A DNA stretch of 64,000 nucleotides from Akebia trifoliata (GCA_017979445.1 CM030711.1:11997221-12061220), one strand, 5' to 3'; numbered from the stretch's first letter, positions 1 to 11,971 are shown. Notes: generated from the letters alone by a model not told the origin. Numbers and translations are program-made.

Positions 1-226
1 AGTGTACATGATCACTCTTCTGTTACATTGTGCCAACCTTACTTCATGATGAATGAAATGCACATAAACATGTGGCAAATTGTAATGTATTCATATTTTA
101 CCTTCTTTTATCAAAAACTTGTACTTGTGTCTCTACATGCACTTTCCTATGTAGTGTAGTTAAACTTATTAATGAAATCTGTCTGTTCTCTTTAGAATCC
201 AACTGATTTTGATTAAATGTGGTCAG

Positions 227-2018
227 GATAATATATTTGAGTGGCAATTCGCAATCAGGGGCCCTGCTGATACTGAGTTCGAAGGAGGAATCTATCATGG
301 ACGAATCCAGTTACCTGCCGAATATCCATTCCAGCCTCCGTCATTTATGTTGCTAACTGTAATGACCTAATTCTTATTACCAAATAATGTTGCATCTACG
401 GCTCTGCTTGGTATGCTGCAAATCATTTGCAAATGCAAATAATTTTCTGAAATCAATCTTATTGGTGTTTGGTTACACAATACAAATGATTTGCATTGCA
501 AAAAATTTGCATAGATTGCCTACATTCTTAAAAATTTTAGCAAATGGTTTGCGGCACAAAAATTGCTTAAATCATTTGCAAAATCACAATGAATTTTTTT
601 ATTGCAAGATTCGACCAATCACAAAAAAGATTCGCAAGAAATTTTCCAATGGTTACCAAGCAATAGTAAGTCATTCGTCGCAAACCATTTGCATTGCAAA
701 ACATTTGTAGTGTACCAAGCAGGGCCACATGTCTAATTCACATGGGTCTATGTATTTGATGAGGTTTGTTAGAATACTTTTTTGTTGATATATTATTTTC
801 TTGGAGTACTTATTTATTGCTATTGACTTTGTATCAGCCAAATGGTCGTTTTGAAACACAAACTAAGATATGTCTAAGTATATCAAATTATCACCCTGAA
901 CATTGGCAGCCGTCATGGAGTGGTAAACTTCTTACCTTATGATATTCTTGTTCATGAATGTGAATTGCACTGCTTCCAATCTTTAATTTCAGGTCCTCCA
1001 TGTATGCTTAGAAAGTTTTTAATCGAAAACATTTTCTCAAGGAGATATTCTAATGTTCTTGTTTTTGTTTTAAACAATTACCAAACAATATAAATATTTT
1101 TAAGGAAACATTTTGAGGAAGAATTTTCTGAGCTCCCATACAGGGCTCAATGATCTTCGGTACGAAGCAAATGAGCTGAAAATTTGTGTAGTTTTTTGCA
1201 AGTAAGCATCTATAATTTTTTACTTACAAGGTTGTGTGTGGGGCTGTAAATTCATTATAATACTATGGTATTGTTTATACTGAAAAGTTGACAAATTCAC
1301 CAGCCTAACATACAACTTTTGCTGGCAGTTCGAACTGCTTTAGTAGCAATGATTGCATTCATGCCCACCAACCCAGGTGGTGCATTTGGCTCCCTTGATT
1401 ATAAGAAGGAAGAAAGACGTGTGTTAGCCATTAAATCTCGTGAAGCAGCCCCAAAATTTGGGACTCCTGAACGTCAAAAACTAATTGATGAGGTATGCTT
1501 GCATTTTTACATAAATTTTCTATTTGGGTGTCTTTTGATTGACTCCATGTAGCTCCTACACTTACAAGCCTCTTGTGTCACAGATTCACCAGTATATGGT
1601 AAGCAGAGCACCCCCAGTTCCTGAGCTCAGCCCTCAGCAGACCTCTGATGAACACTCAACCAACAGTGAGGGTGAAGCCCAAATTAGTCCTCAACACGGT
1701 GATGAAATAGCTGCTGGAGAGGACCATCCAAACCCAGAAGCGAATGAAATGGTTGCTGCAGATGTGCAAGAGGTCCGTTTGAATGCTAATGCGGGTCCCT
1801 TGAGAGTCAGCTTTACTGCAGGATTGAGTGTATCGAGAAATGTGCCAGCCGTTGACTCAATGGAGGAGCAACAGAGGGCTGGGGTGAGAGCTCCAAAGCC
1901 TTCAAATGATCGCTTGTTTACGTGGGCTGCCATTGGACTGACTCTTGCTATTGTGTTTCTTCTACTTAAGAAGTTTTTGAAATCTAGTGGACATGACTTG
2001 GGTTCTATGGGTTTGTAG
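227..2018 (+). CDS. UBC32: UBC32-type tail-anchored E2 ubiquitin-conjugating enzyme (3' part; first exon off the window)
   Basis: Four coding exons can be read: 227-358, 838-922, 1329-1492 and 1584-2018, all with AG/GT borders and consistent phase (816 bp, 271 residues plus stop). The first exon, expected to carry the N-terminus up to the loop before ENIFEWQ-like residues, is upstream of the window. The UBC fold is recognisable (FEWQFAIRGP, PNGRFETQTKICLS). The catalytic cysteine is codon 871-873, followed by NYHPEHWQPSW. This family lacks the usual HPN triad and has TPNGRF instead. A polar linker follows, then a C-terminal membrane anchor (LFTWAAIGLTLAIVFLLLKK). Known for the family (yeast Ubc6, human UBE2J1, Arabidopsis UBC32): tail-anchored in the ER membrane, passing ubiquitin to misfolded proteins in ER-associated degradation. 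The tail and sequence fit UBC32 better than UBC33/34. It converges on the gene that ends at 3292. The exon structure is intact, so it is probably functional. Confidence 0.93.
400..726. mobile_element. Intronic MITE with terminal inverted repeats
   Basis: The segment starts GGCTCTGCTTGGTATGCTGC and ends with the imperfect reverse complement (TGTACCAAGCAGGGCC), about 327 bp in all, in the UBC32 intron between 358 and 838. The interior is rich in ATTTGCAAA-like words in both orientations, which extends the foldback inward. The GG-CTG-TTGG-like tip resembles PIF/Harbinger (Tourist) ends, but I see no clear 3-bp target duplication, so the superfamily is a guess. There is no credible coding sequence. 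Confidence 0.65.
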
Positions 2019-3291
2019 ATTGATATATGTGGGGATGTTGGATGAGTGCTTTCCATTAAATTGCCATTACAGATTTGAAACACGGAATTACAATTGGATT
2101 CCGAAGGGAACGGAACAACTGTAATATTATATCATGATTTGCACATTAATTAATAATATATATAGCAGCGGGTTTGTATTTATGCAGTGTTGATCAATTG
2201 GTTTTGATTTGGATTGTAGATGGGCTAAGCAACTAAATTTATGCAGTTTTGGGATAAAGCTTTGATGATGATGATGATGACGACGACGACAACAATGAAC
2301 AAGATCACATCCTTTTCTCTGTCAAAAATTGCTTGGAAGGAAAAACAAAAAACGTGTCAAAAGTGCTTGTGTCAGGTGAATCCTATACTGTAACCCAACT
2401 TAGAACATTGAGTGGGAAAACTTTTTTCCTGTTTGAAAGCTCACTCGACAGAAAACAAAATTCCAGTTTCCTGGAAGGGGTGGACAAATGAGAAGCAGAA
2501 AACAGAATGATGGAAGTAAGTTACACATGTACGACAGCATTAAGTTACAAAAATGGGAAAACACTTCTATGCTAACTTTGGAAATTCTAAGAGGGATTTT
2601 TCTTTTTCTAATTTATGTCCCCACCAAACACCAAGAAATGGATCAGCATGGATTATTCTCAAGGCAAACAAAATGCATCTAGGATTGGACTTGAACGGCA
2701 GTACAGTTGCAAGTAAAGAAAAAGAGCATTGGTATCTGATCTAGACTTTGTATCTGTCAATCATGCCTGTCTTCTGGATCTCTGCCAAGCAATACCATGC
2801 CAAATCATATATAAAAGCCCCTAGCAAGTCTATCAGTTGGTGAACGAATTTGCACACCCTAGAACTGCTTTGTTATAGAAGCACTTAGTTTTACAATTGT
2901 TCAACAAGCATTCCAATAGCAATTTTTTTTTTTTTTGGTTATTCATCCAGTTCCATGAGATGTTGCTCAACATCATTTGCTAGGGCATCAGCACTGTAGA
3001 CATGAGCATTGCTAGTGCAACTCCCAAGTTAAATGTGCCTTAAAATGAGAGTATCTAATGAGAAGTTTTGATAATTATGATGATGATGACTCAGATCATA
3101 TCCTTCCTACCCAAACAAGAGCAAAACTAAGTGCAGGGACCAATTGACTGATCATTTTTTCAACCAAGTAAAAAAAAATTGTATTTGAATATCATTCGGC
3201 AATATCTCACATTAATTTGGGCTAAAGCACTGTGCATCAGATTTGCAAAAACACCCTCCCATCACAAATTAAGGAAAGCTTGTCCACAGCA
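2019..3291. other. Convergent intergenic region (both 3' UTRs)
   Basis: This is the space between the UBC32 stop and the stop of the INO80B-like gene on the other strand. It holds the 3' UTRs of both, a short GAT/GAC trinucleotide run near 2265-2295, and poly-T at about 2922-2936. No conserved ORF is visible. Confidence 0.6.
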
Positions 3292-6200
3292 TCAGCAGGT
3301 TGATACGGGCTGCATCTGTTTGTTGTGTATTGCCCTGTAGCACTGCAGACTGCACAATGGAAGTTTTGACTTGGAATCGCGGTACTTGTATGCATTAGTA
3401 CATGAAGGACCCGCACATTTCTCACGTGGAGGAGGATAACTGAAAGTCCAAAGTATGAAACCATCAGCCAAAAAGAAAATTAGATGTGCACAAGTAGCTA
3501 AACACAGTAATAGAAGATTTTACATCATTTGTGGGTGAACGCTAACATTCAAGTTTGGATCTGTGAGAAGAAATTCATACCTGCATGGCTTTGGATCAAA
3601 TATGGAAGGCAGACCTACATCTTTAGGGAATATTACAACTGTCCCAGTGGGACCCATTACCCATCTGACGGTGTTCGACGCAAGTGTCATGGCATTGGTG
3701 GCCTTCTCCTGCATGAGACAAATATTAATCCCAAAACTAAACGAAGGTTCGTAGATCCAAGTAAGTGGAAACCTAAAAAATTACAAAATTTTTGTTGGAA
3801 CCCGTGACTGTTGACTTGATTTGCGTCCCACATTAACATGATATAAAAGAGATTGGATTTTAGTGGAGTTCTCAATACCTGTGCTAATTCATCTTGGCGT
3901 TTCTTAATCTTATCCTCCCGTTTCTTCCTACTAGAATCCTGACCCAATATTTTCCTGATTGCTTCAGCCTACAAAATTCAAAGCAAAGAAAAGAAAATAG
4001 ATGAATCGTCCTCGAGGAAAAAGGAAAATTGACCATAGAATAAAAGGCAAACCTCAGACTCCCTAGCTGCCTTCTCCGCTTGCATCTTACGCCTTTGAGC
4101 AGCCTCTGCCTTCTTCAGCTGTTGCTCTACTTCAGAAAGCTTCTCCTTTTGCTCTATCCATCAAATAACCAACAAAAGAACAAAGTGATTTAATGGAATA
4201 CTAACCATTTTACTCAATTATCAATTGAAGGGCTACAAAAATGAGAGAGCTTCTATTGCCACAACAACTTGCTAACGTCACCCCAAGATATGTGCTAATT
4301 CTTTGGTGATTTATATATGAATTGGGGTGGCATTAGAAAAACTTGGCATGGTAATAGAATTTCTCCTAAAATAAACAGAAAGAAATGCTCACTTCTTGGT
4401 GGAGGCAAACCATTTGAGAACTCAATTAGACTGGCACCAGCCACTGTCGACATGTCTTTGCCCGATTGAAGGGCCCGTTGACGTGTAGTAAGAGACATTT
4501 CCTTCTTACTTTCTATTAAAAAATCAACAGATTCCTTCTTCTGTTTCTTCCCCCTAGTTTCAGGTTCACAGTCTGATGTCGGTTCTGCTTCTTCCTCGAC
4601 ATAATCCGTATCCTCAAATACTCTTTGTGATCTAGACTTTTTACTGTCTCTTCCAGACTTTGATGAACCATACTCCCCGTCATTGTATTCTCCATCAACT
4701 ATCCTACTCTTTGAAACTCTCGAAATTCTCCGTTGTTTCTTGTTTCTGTCTTCCTCGTCTTCATACTCAGCAGTATAATGTGTAGTAGCCTTAGAAGATT
4801 TTAGTCTCTCGAGATATCTGATCTCCTCATCTTCATCACCATCATCAAATGCTCCATCTAACACACGCCGCTTGGGGACACGCATGCTCTTGCGAACTGG
4901 CTCAGACTCATCTGTTTGCTTCCCAGAAACACAATCCTTTGGTATCTTTGTCTTTGAAGAATCTTCCTTCCAAAGACTAGAACTCCCTCCAGAAGAATCC
5001 TTACATGAGAGTCCTTGTAAACCCCTTGCGCTCCGTAGAGGAGAGTGATCATCATCCGAAGTGTCCTGCAACAGTGAAATTATCAATATTAAAAAAAATT
5101 ATAGGACTCTAGAACTTATTTCCACAAAATATTATAAAGATAATTAATGAGAGATTCTATTGCTACACCAGCTTTTGCTAACGCCACCCAAATTCATATG
5201 TAAATCACAAAAGAATTAGCACACATCTTAGGGTGGATTTAGCAACAGTGGCAATAGAAGCTCTCTAATTAATACGGTAGTAGAGGTAGTCATAGTGGTG
5301 GTAATACTAGGACATGATTATGATGATGAAGACGACGACAATAATAATAATTTAATAATAATTATCCTAACTGGATGTAGAATTAGAAAAGTAACATTCT
5401 TTGAAATGTCATGGGAACCGAAACGACTGATCCAAGAGAAAGGAGTCCATTTAGCATACAATTTTCACAATGTGTCAGCTAATTTTCGAAAGCTGTTATT
5501 GGCATGCCAACTTTTACTTGTTACACCTCAATTTCTTAAATTATTTATCACATTCCAATTAATATTAAAACAAACCCTTCAAACATTACAAAGGTTTGGC
5601 TCAAATTATTATCTCAACAATACAAAACATTATAACACTCGTTTCAAACAATTTCAGTAGTTTACAAATATGATTAGGCTCATATAAAATCTGAAATCCA
5701 ATCTAGCAAAGAAAAAAAAACGACAACAGAGCTTCTATTGGCACGCCCAACTTTTACTTATTCTCAACCATTCACTTATTTTCTTAATTTTTAATTGGGG
5801 TGTAATAAATAAAAAGTTGAGGTGCCAGTAGCAGCTCTCCAATTTTTTGTCTCCAAGATCTCTGCCCATACATTACATGCATTGGACAATGCCTGCATGC
5901 CTAACAACTATTAAAAAGAAACCCAGTATCTTCAATCAATAAGGATAGCTTGTATTAGTCCACAAGCTCAGAGCAAAGAGAAGCTGAAAAATAATGGCAT
6001 TTCTGTTTTCTACACTGGACTAACAACTTTTCTCCAAGAGTCCAACAAACCTTACCAACTTAGTATGAATCTCGAGATTTCATTTTGACAGTCGATGAGC
6101 CTTAGTAAGGCCTTTTTTCCTTTCTAAGTTAGACATGAAAGTGTTGGTCTGTCTCCAGTGATAATACTTAGGGATCAGAGCACAACCCCACACTTATATT

Positions 6201-6916
6201 TTTTGACAAAGAGCAGTTATAAGTACCTGAAGAATCAGCTTTTGCCGTGACCGAGGAGCATCGGAAGAAAGAGAAGACTTCATGGAATACAACCCACCAC
6301 AAGACGCAACATCTGATGTGGAGTTTGCATGTATTGTATGCGTTACACCCCCCACTTTGAGCTTTACTTTTCTCAGTTTGTTCTCATTTCCTAATCCATC
6401 AAAATTCCCCAAACTCTGGCTTTCACCATTCCTTCCACTGCCCACATCGCTACCTTGCTTTCTTGAATGCGATTCAAAGCTATCCTTAACCTTAAGCACG
6501 CCTTTCCAATTAGCTGGCGCAAGGACACCTTCACTACACCGTTTGAAATCTGTCCCACTTCTTCCTAACTCATTACTGCCTTTCAACCCACCATTTTTGT
6601 AAAACCCATCAAATTCTTTCCCGGTCTTTTTATGGGCAGCGTCAGTGTCACCTTCAGCTCGGTTAAAAGAAGAAACCCTCGAAGCATATTGGTTCAGATT
6701 GAACTCTTTCTTCTGAGAACTGGTGTTGTAAACAGTGTTCTCATCACTAGAGACCTTGCTCACATTGTCTGAAGGTGGCGTGGACAACGATGGCGAGATG
6801 TCACAACTGTCTGGAAATGGTTGTGAATCGGATCTAGGCCGTCGGAATGTGTTGCTTCTCTTCTTCCTCACAGTAGTGCCTACATTGTCAAATCCAGAAC
6901 CTCCGAACCCTTCCAT
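3292..6916 (-). CDS. INO80B: INO80 chromatin-remodelling complex subunit B (IES2/PAPA-1 plus HIT zinc finger)
   Basis: Six coding exons on the minus strand, 6916-6227, 5065-4393, 4153-4053, 3968-3879, 3708-3581 and 3439-3292, all with GT-AG borders. They join in phase to 609 residues. I chose the ATG at 6916 (MEGFGGSGFDNV) because the residues before it are leader sequence behind an acceptor at 6965. Residues 1-230 are a low-complexity N-terminus with a basic RKKRSNTFRRPR patch. Residues 231-430 are acidic/basic, with two R.PK/SK-R-DG-like repeats. About 430-535 is the PAPA-1/IES2 conserved block (TTRQRALQSGKD, then a charged coiled-coil-like helix rich in K, E and R). 565-598 is a HIT-type finger with Cys569, 574, 590 and 594. 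Known: IES2/INO80B activates nucleosome sliding by INO80. The protein is nuclear. Small inverted-repeat elements sit in its introns. The frame is intact, so it is likely functional. Confidence 0.92.
4243..4365. mobile_element. Small inverted-repeat element (GAGAGCTTCTATTG family), copy 1
   Basis: Its ends are inverted repeats: GAGAGCTTCTATTGCCAC at the left and GGTAATAGAATTTCTC at the right, about 123 bp. The flanks CAAAAAT and CTAAAAT could be a decayed target duplication. It lies in the intron between coding exons 2 and 3 of the INO80B-like gene. The interior (TTGCTAACG...CACCC) is shared with the copy at 5149. Confidence 0.7.
5149..5265. mobile_element. Small inverted-repeat element, copy 2, with perfect 8-bp target duplication
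   Basis: This 117-bp element begins GAGAGATTCTATTGCTAC and ends GTGGCAATAGAAGCTCTC. TAATTAAT is present immediately on both sides (5141-5148 and 5266-5273), a perfect 8-bp duplication typical of hAT-type transposition. It lies in the intron between coding exons 1 and 2 of the INO80B-like gene and is related to the copy at 4243-4365. Confidence 0.82.
5727..5839. mobile_element. Small inverted-repeat element, related copy 3
   Basis: The segment reads CAGAGCTTCTATTGGCAC at the left and GTGCCAGTAGCAGCTCTCC at the right, with CAACTTTTACTTA / AAAAAGTTGAG continuing the inverted match inward. It lies in the same 1.2-kb intron as copy 2. A half-matching piece (GCTGTTATTGGCATGCCAAC) lies near 5490-5515. 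No clear target duplication is visible. Confidence 0.6.
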
Positions 6917-8710
6917 TCTAGCAGTAAGGCTCTTTTCAAAATGAAGGAAGAAACCATACAAAAACTGCACATTCGAGAAATGTTACACAACAGAAGAAAG
7001 GATCCAATAATGAATAAGATCATAACATAGAGGGCAACAGCATAAGGAAAGCAAAAAGTTTACATTATAAAACATACATCAATCCTGAACAAAAGAAAGA
7101 TAATTGAAAGAAATGCAAGTAAAATTCGTCAACAAAGATCATTCTAGACCAATTAAAATAAATAAAAAAAGACGTTCCAGGGATAGATTTGAAACAAGGA
7201 CGCACACAAAATCACCGTAGAAACCGATCAAGAGACTCAAATGGATGACAAACAAGATCAAGCCAATGAAGTACCAATTGAAAAGTTGTGGCTGAAGGAA
7301 GCACAACATAATGAAATAAAGAGAAAACAAAATGTAGAGGTGATTTCGTGTTACCTCTTACAACTCAGCTCCTTTTGTTCGTCTCCTGTCCCCTGCTCCC
7401 TCCGACCTGCGATGGTGATACCAGTGTGGTACCTGCCAAAAACTCTCCGATGATAAAGTCAGTTATGTAGTTTAGTTAATCGGTAATGGACTATCTAATC
7501 TGTTTTTCTGAACCCCTCCCTTTGGAGTCTCCTCCTCTATTTATAGCTTTCTCTTAGAGATTTCTTCGAATAAGGGATCTCCAACAGAGATTCCTTACCT
7601 TTAGGAGAGGATACTAAGAAGGGAAAGATTTTTTGGACTCTGTTATCCACTCTCTTGATTCTTGGGATCTTCCCTGAAAATATGGGATCTGAGTTGATTC
7701 GGAGTCCACTTAGAAGTCTACCCAGCTCGGTTTATATACTAGGCAGAGCTGACATTCGAATTCTGCCCTTTTAGAACAGCTAGGTGCCCTAGGTACCACT
7801 TGGGAGGAAATCAATTGGTACTGACCTCCTACTAGTTTAATACTGGACACATGTAGGGTCCAGATGCTTTTACTAAGTTAACCCTCTACACAAAACAAAA
7901 TAATTATATGGAAAATGTAGGAACCTCCTCCAGACAGAAAATTGGAGACCAAAAAAACTTACATGTAAAACCCTGAGAAATCGAAGAAATAGATGTATAA
8001 ATAAACCCCAAGAGATTAAGAAGTCCAAAAAAAAAAAAAACCAAAGGAATCAATAGAACCATTTAAATAGAAGAATCAAGTACACTAAATGAAAAAACTA
8101 ACACCAAGCACACATATCACACAAAAACAGAAAATAAATTAAACCCACATTACCCCAGCAGAGAAGAAAAATAAGAAGGAAATTAGATTTAGGACAGCCC
8201 AATTGAATGAAAAAGCCAACCCACAATTCCACACCCACAGATCATCACAAACAAAAAGAAATCAAGCTACCCACATATAGATAACTTACACAAACCATAC
8301 AAACGAAATAAAATCTAGATATCCATATAAAAATAGCTCACAAAAACCACAAACGAAACAAAATCAAGATTTCGAGATACCCACATTGTAAAATCCCATC
8401 AGAACCAGGTAATTGAGGAGAAATCGAGATACCCACATAGAAAAAAAAAATCAATAAAATCACTTAAACGAAATAATACCATGACAAACTATCACCCCTT
8501 AATCAGTAAATATGGAGCGAAGACAGAAAAGGTGTTACCTTGTCGTTGAAGAGATGTTCGAAAACCCTAAGTAACAGTGGAAAGAAGTCCTGAAGTAGAG
8601 AAGAAATGGTGGAGAAAAAAGAGTGAGTTTCTTTCTCTCTTCGGGTGTAGGGTTGGCTTAACGATAAGGAGTAGAGTAAAGCAGACGCCAAAGGAAAATG
8701 CTCGAATGAC
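6917..8710 (-). other. 5' leader of the INO80B-like gene: non-coding first exon and leader intron
   Basis: On the minus strand an acceptor (TGTGCAG) at 6965 precedes the leader part 6964-6917. A likely donor (CGACAAG/GTAACA) closes a non-coding exon at 8539. That exon, running to about 8700, is CT-rich and contains the plant leader-like TTAGGGTTTTCG. This gives a leader intron of about 1.57 kb, which carries the repeat at about 7390-7870. The transcription start is not determined. The splice sites are predicted from sequence only. Confidence 0.5.
7390..7870 (+). repeat. Dispersed repeat in the leader intron, related to 22565-22760
   Basis: The words GTGGTACCTGCCAAAAACTC and then CTCCTCCTCTATTTATAGC recur, in the same order and orientation and with a similar gap, at 22565-22600 (GTAGTACTTGCCAACAATAC) and 22680-22735 (CCCCCTTTCCC... 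TTTTTTATAGATG). The TATA-like word about 120 bp after the first motif suggests a promoter-bearing transposon part, but I cannot name the family or define its ends. Confidence 0.45.
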
Positions 8711-8998
8711 ACACGGAAATTACTGAGATTCTCACGACATAGATGTGTTTCCTCGCGATACGAGTAAAAACCATCTACAGTTATGTATGCATGTCCACGT
8801 CAGAATTGTGAGAATCACAGTAAATCTATGTCACCCCAGCACGACTCGACGCCAAATGTTCTTCATTTTTTTTTTCTAAATTATTTCAAATCCTAAATTT
8901 CTTTATTTACGATTTTAGACAGAATCTATTAATCCCACATTTTTAAAATTAGCTTTATTCTCTCTCTGTGTCTGTAAGTTAAGAACCGGTACCCCTCA

Positions 8999-9614
8999 TG
9001 GTTGCTATTGACCCGCCAACTTTTTACTTGTACAAAAAATAAATAAATAAATAAATATCGGACAGACCTATTTGTTACAATTTTATTACAAAAACTCCCT
9101 TACTTTATCAAGTTAGTCTCTGAATAAACCTTACTTGAATCCGGCTAACATGACTAACTTAGTAAAATTTCAAATCTTACTAAGGGTTGATGGTCCACAT
9201 AGATTATCAAATTGGTAACCAATACTGCAGCCTTCTCGAAGGTGTTGAAAATGGATGATTATCGAACTCCCAAAATTTAAAACTAAAATTGAATGGTAAA
9301 AATTAACTTTTTTTTTTTTTTTGACTTTGCTTTCTAAAGTTCTTAGAATTATGTCATTTTATAATCCTATGGCATCAGATCATGTTTTTGAATGCCACAA
9401 ATTGATGCGGTTAGGATCCACTCAAAGGTATGCTATGTATCAAATCAACCACATCAATTGGAATTTTATGATGTTGATTCCCACTCCAAGGTTTGCTGAG
9501 TAAGAAACTTGATAAAGTGAGGTTTTTAATAAAAATGAAACAATTAGGTCTACCAGGTAGATCTCTTTTTTTAAAAAATGAAAAAAAGTACAAGTTGGGG
9601 TTGCAATAGTAACT
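8999..9614. mobile_element. Inverted-repeat element of about 0.6 kb (related to 44847-45459)
   Basis: The left end TGGTTGCTATTGACCCGCCA is answered at 9585-9614 by TACAAGTTGGGGTTGCAATA. A second inner pair of arms (CTATTTGTTACAATTTTATT at about 9068 and the inverted TTTTTAATAAAAATGAAACA near 9520) matches the arms of the element at 44847-45459, including ACTTTATCAAG. It therefore looks like one repeat family, with an outer tip resembling the small GAGAGCTTCTATTG elements. There is no coding capacity. Confidence 0.65.
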
Positions 9615-9767
9615 CTTTCTCTCTCTCTTTTGTTAGATTTCTATTTTTAAGGTTTAAGATTCTATATGGGCCTAATCCTAATTCCAATTTCTTTATTCCT
9701 AATTGTAAACAACGATTGAAATTGTTTGAATGAGCGTTATAATGTTTTGTTATGTTAATTAATATCT

Positions 9768-10234
9768 ATGAAAGATATTTCTCACTTGGTACCAAGGGCA
9801 ACATAAGGGTAAGCTTGGTGGTTTGGTTACAAACCAACTATGAATTCGGGTCTCAGTTGGAGAAAATCAGGGATTAGATAAAAAAGAGTTAAAATTCTGG
9901 TGAGGAAAATCCCAAAAAAATGAGTAATGTATGGGGACCGGATATTTACTAGATACATTCCAAATCACCAATGAAGATCTACCTTTTAGATCGGATAAAT
10001 GTCAAATCAGTAATAGGATCTAAGGGATCCTAGGATTTCATCTTTATAAATAGATGGACAGAGGTACTAAAAGGTATGAATTCTCCCCCTTCTAAATTTT
10101 ACATTATTTTTTGTACTAAGATTTGACTTGGGTGTTGGAGAGGTGTTGTTACAAGCAAACCCAAGAGTATGAGGAGTGGAGATCACAAGGCATCATTACA
10201 GATCCCAAGGTAGTGTGAGTTTTTGCATCTACAA
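9768..10234 (+). mobile_element. Decayed gypsy-type LTR followed by primer-binding-like site
   Basis: This LTR-like block (GATATTTCTCACTTGG... TTTTTGCATCTACA) is repeated with many differences at 21807-22305. Both contain a TATA box (TTTATAAATAGATGG near 10044). Directly after it the sequence ATTTGACGTTGTCCTTGGAA resembles the ATTTGGCGCCGTCTGTGGGA junction that follows many plant Ty3/gypsy LTRs. It appears to be a left LTR whose internal region is lost or unrecognisable after about 10400. Confidence 0.6.
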
Positions 10235-10902
10235 TTTGACGTTGTCCTTGGAAATCAGAACAAGGGACATGACCAACATACACATGGTAAGAATAATGGT
10301 AGGAACAGATCAAAAAATGACGGAAATGAATAATTGGGTTCCAAATCAGGAATTGGGGGTTGTTGTCAATATCAACCCTTAGGGTTTTAGATTGGGTTTG
10401 GTTGAGGTTTGCAATAAAATAGGGAAAAAAGAAAAGGAGAGATATCCAAGAGCTGTGGGTTTTGTGATGAAGAACCTGATAAAAAAATTATAGCTTGCTT
10501 GTTGGTAAGGGTGATTAAAAAAAGGAGAATATAAAGGGAGATAAGGTCATATACGTGTAGGCTACTAGGAAAGTGATTATCTACATGGAACAATGTGCTC
10601 AAGAATTGAAGAAGAAGAAAGATCAGAAAGAAAAAGAGACGTGTGAGGTCTCGAAGAGAGACATCTTTGTTCCAAAAGGAAGAGAAAGAGAAAATGGGAG
10701 ACGAAGGAAGAGGTTGTAGACCATTGGGTCTCTTAATTGGGTTACCTATTGCTTTCATCTCACTAATTTTATCTCTTGTGGATGATGTGGTATGGGTTCT
10801 TGTAAGCCATTAAAGAAACCCTAGAATAGTCGTTCTACTTGTTCTTCGAAGGCATGAGTCGTATCTTTGGTGTTATAGATTGATTCTTGTTGGAACCTAA
10901 GG

Positions 10903-11914
10903 CATGATTTTTAAGCTCATCTGAGATCGAGATGTATTACCCGAGTCAACTCGGTATCACGGCTGAACGAAACCAACTCACAAAGATATCTCGAACGAGA
11001 TTTTTCGATATCTCGTCTGAGACAAACGAGACCTCACAACAATGAATAAATCGCAAATTAAATGATATGTATTGGATGAGATTTTCAAAATCTCGTCCGA
11101 GTTAAATGAGACAAACAAGTTAAATGTCCTCAACCTTATATTCTTTAACCCAAATCGATTTTTCTTCATCTTCTCAACCAAGTGAAAAAAAAAAAAAACA
11201 AGGTTTTGGGGAAAAACTTCATCTTCTTTATCCGATTCAAGATGAAATCAAAGTGGATTTGTTTCATCTTCCTCCAAATCAAGTAAGTTTCATCTTTTTT
11301 CCTTTTTTCCTCTTGAGATTTTTTTCTCTATTTTTTTCGAATTACCCTAAACTCAAACTAAGTGTTATATTAGTATTTAAATTATTTTTACATATATGAA
11401 CCTACTCGTTATCATGCATTTGCATTTTATCGAATTGCAATTAGTGCTTTGATTGATTCCTAACGATTCAATGTTTCTTTATGTTACATGGAACTTTGGA
11501 ATAATTCATTTGAAAGTTTGGTAGTGCCTGTGTGTTATTTCGAGAAAGTTCAAATGGATCGGTGTTTTAGCATAAATTATTTAATGGTAGTGCTTTGATA
11601 TTTTTTTATCGTAAGTTTGGTGCTTTTTAAATGTTGTGTTTGGAAAACAAGTTTGGTGCACTTGTGCAATGAGAATGAAACATATGTAACAATGTAAATA
11701 TTTAATTTATTTATTTTGATAGGTATATTATGAATTTTTTTTTAATTATATATTTTTTTTACTTCATTTTTTAATAGGAATCATTTCTAAATTTTTTCAG
11801 AATTTTTAAATGGTTAAAAACCATAGTCTAAATGCCGAATGAGACGTATTGTCCAAGTTAACTCGATATCGAAGCTAAACGAGATGAGACGTGAAATCGA
11901 GTTTAAAAACCATG
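10903..11914. mobile_element. Inverted-repeat DNA element of about 1.0 kb with near-perfect target duplication
   Basis: The ends are CATGATTTTTAAGCTCATCT and, inverted, AATCGAGTTTAAAAACCATG. They are flanked by ACCTAAGG (10895-10902) and ATCTAAGG (11915-11922), seven of eight bases the same. Near both ends there is also a direct match (GAGATGTATTACCCGAGTCA versus GAGACGTATTGTCCAAGTTA). No transposase ORF is visible. It interrupts sequence just upstream of the ELMO-like exon. Confidence 0.65.
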
Positions 11915-11971
11915 ATCTAAGGGGATTAGGTCTAAGATGTTGGATCTGATCGGTTCAAAGATGGGGCTGAA

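Noticed and set aside
196..226. AATCCAACTGATTTTGAT before the first UBC32 exon, which looks like the NPSDDF motif of the protein
   Set aside because: It reaches a stop (TAA) at once and lacks the rest of the motif. The real exon starts at 227 after CAG. I treat it as intron.
10387..10758. 123-codon minus-strand ORF
   Set aside because: It is F/L/S-rich translation of a purine-rich strand, with no motif and an implausible codon pattern for a gene.
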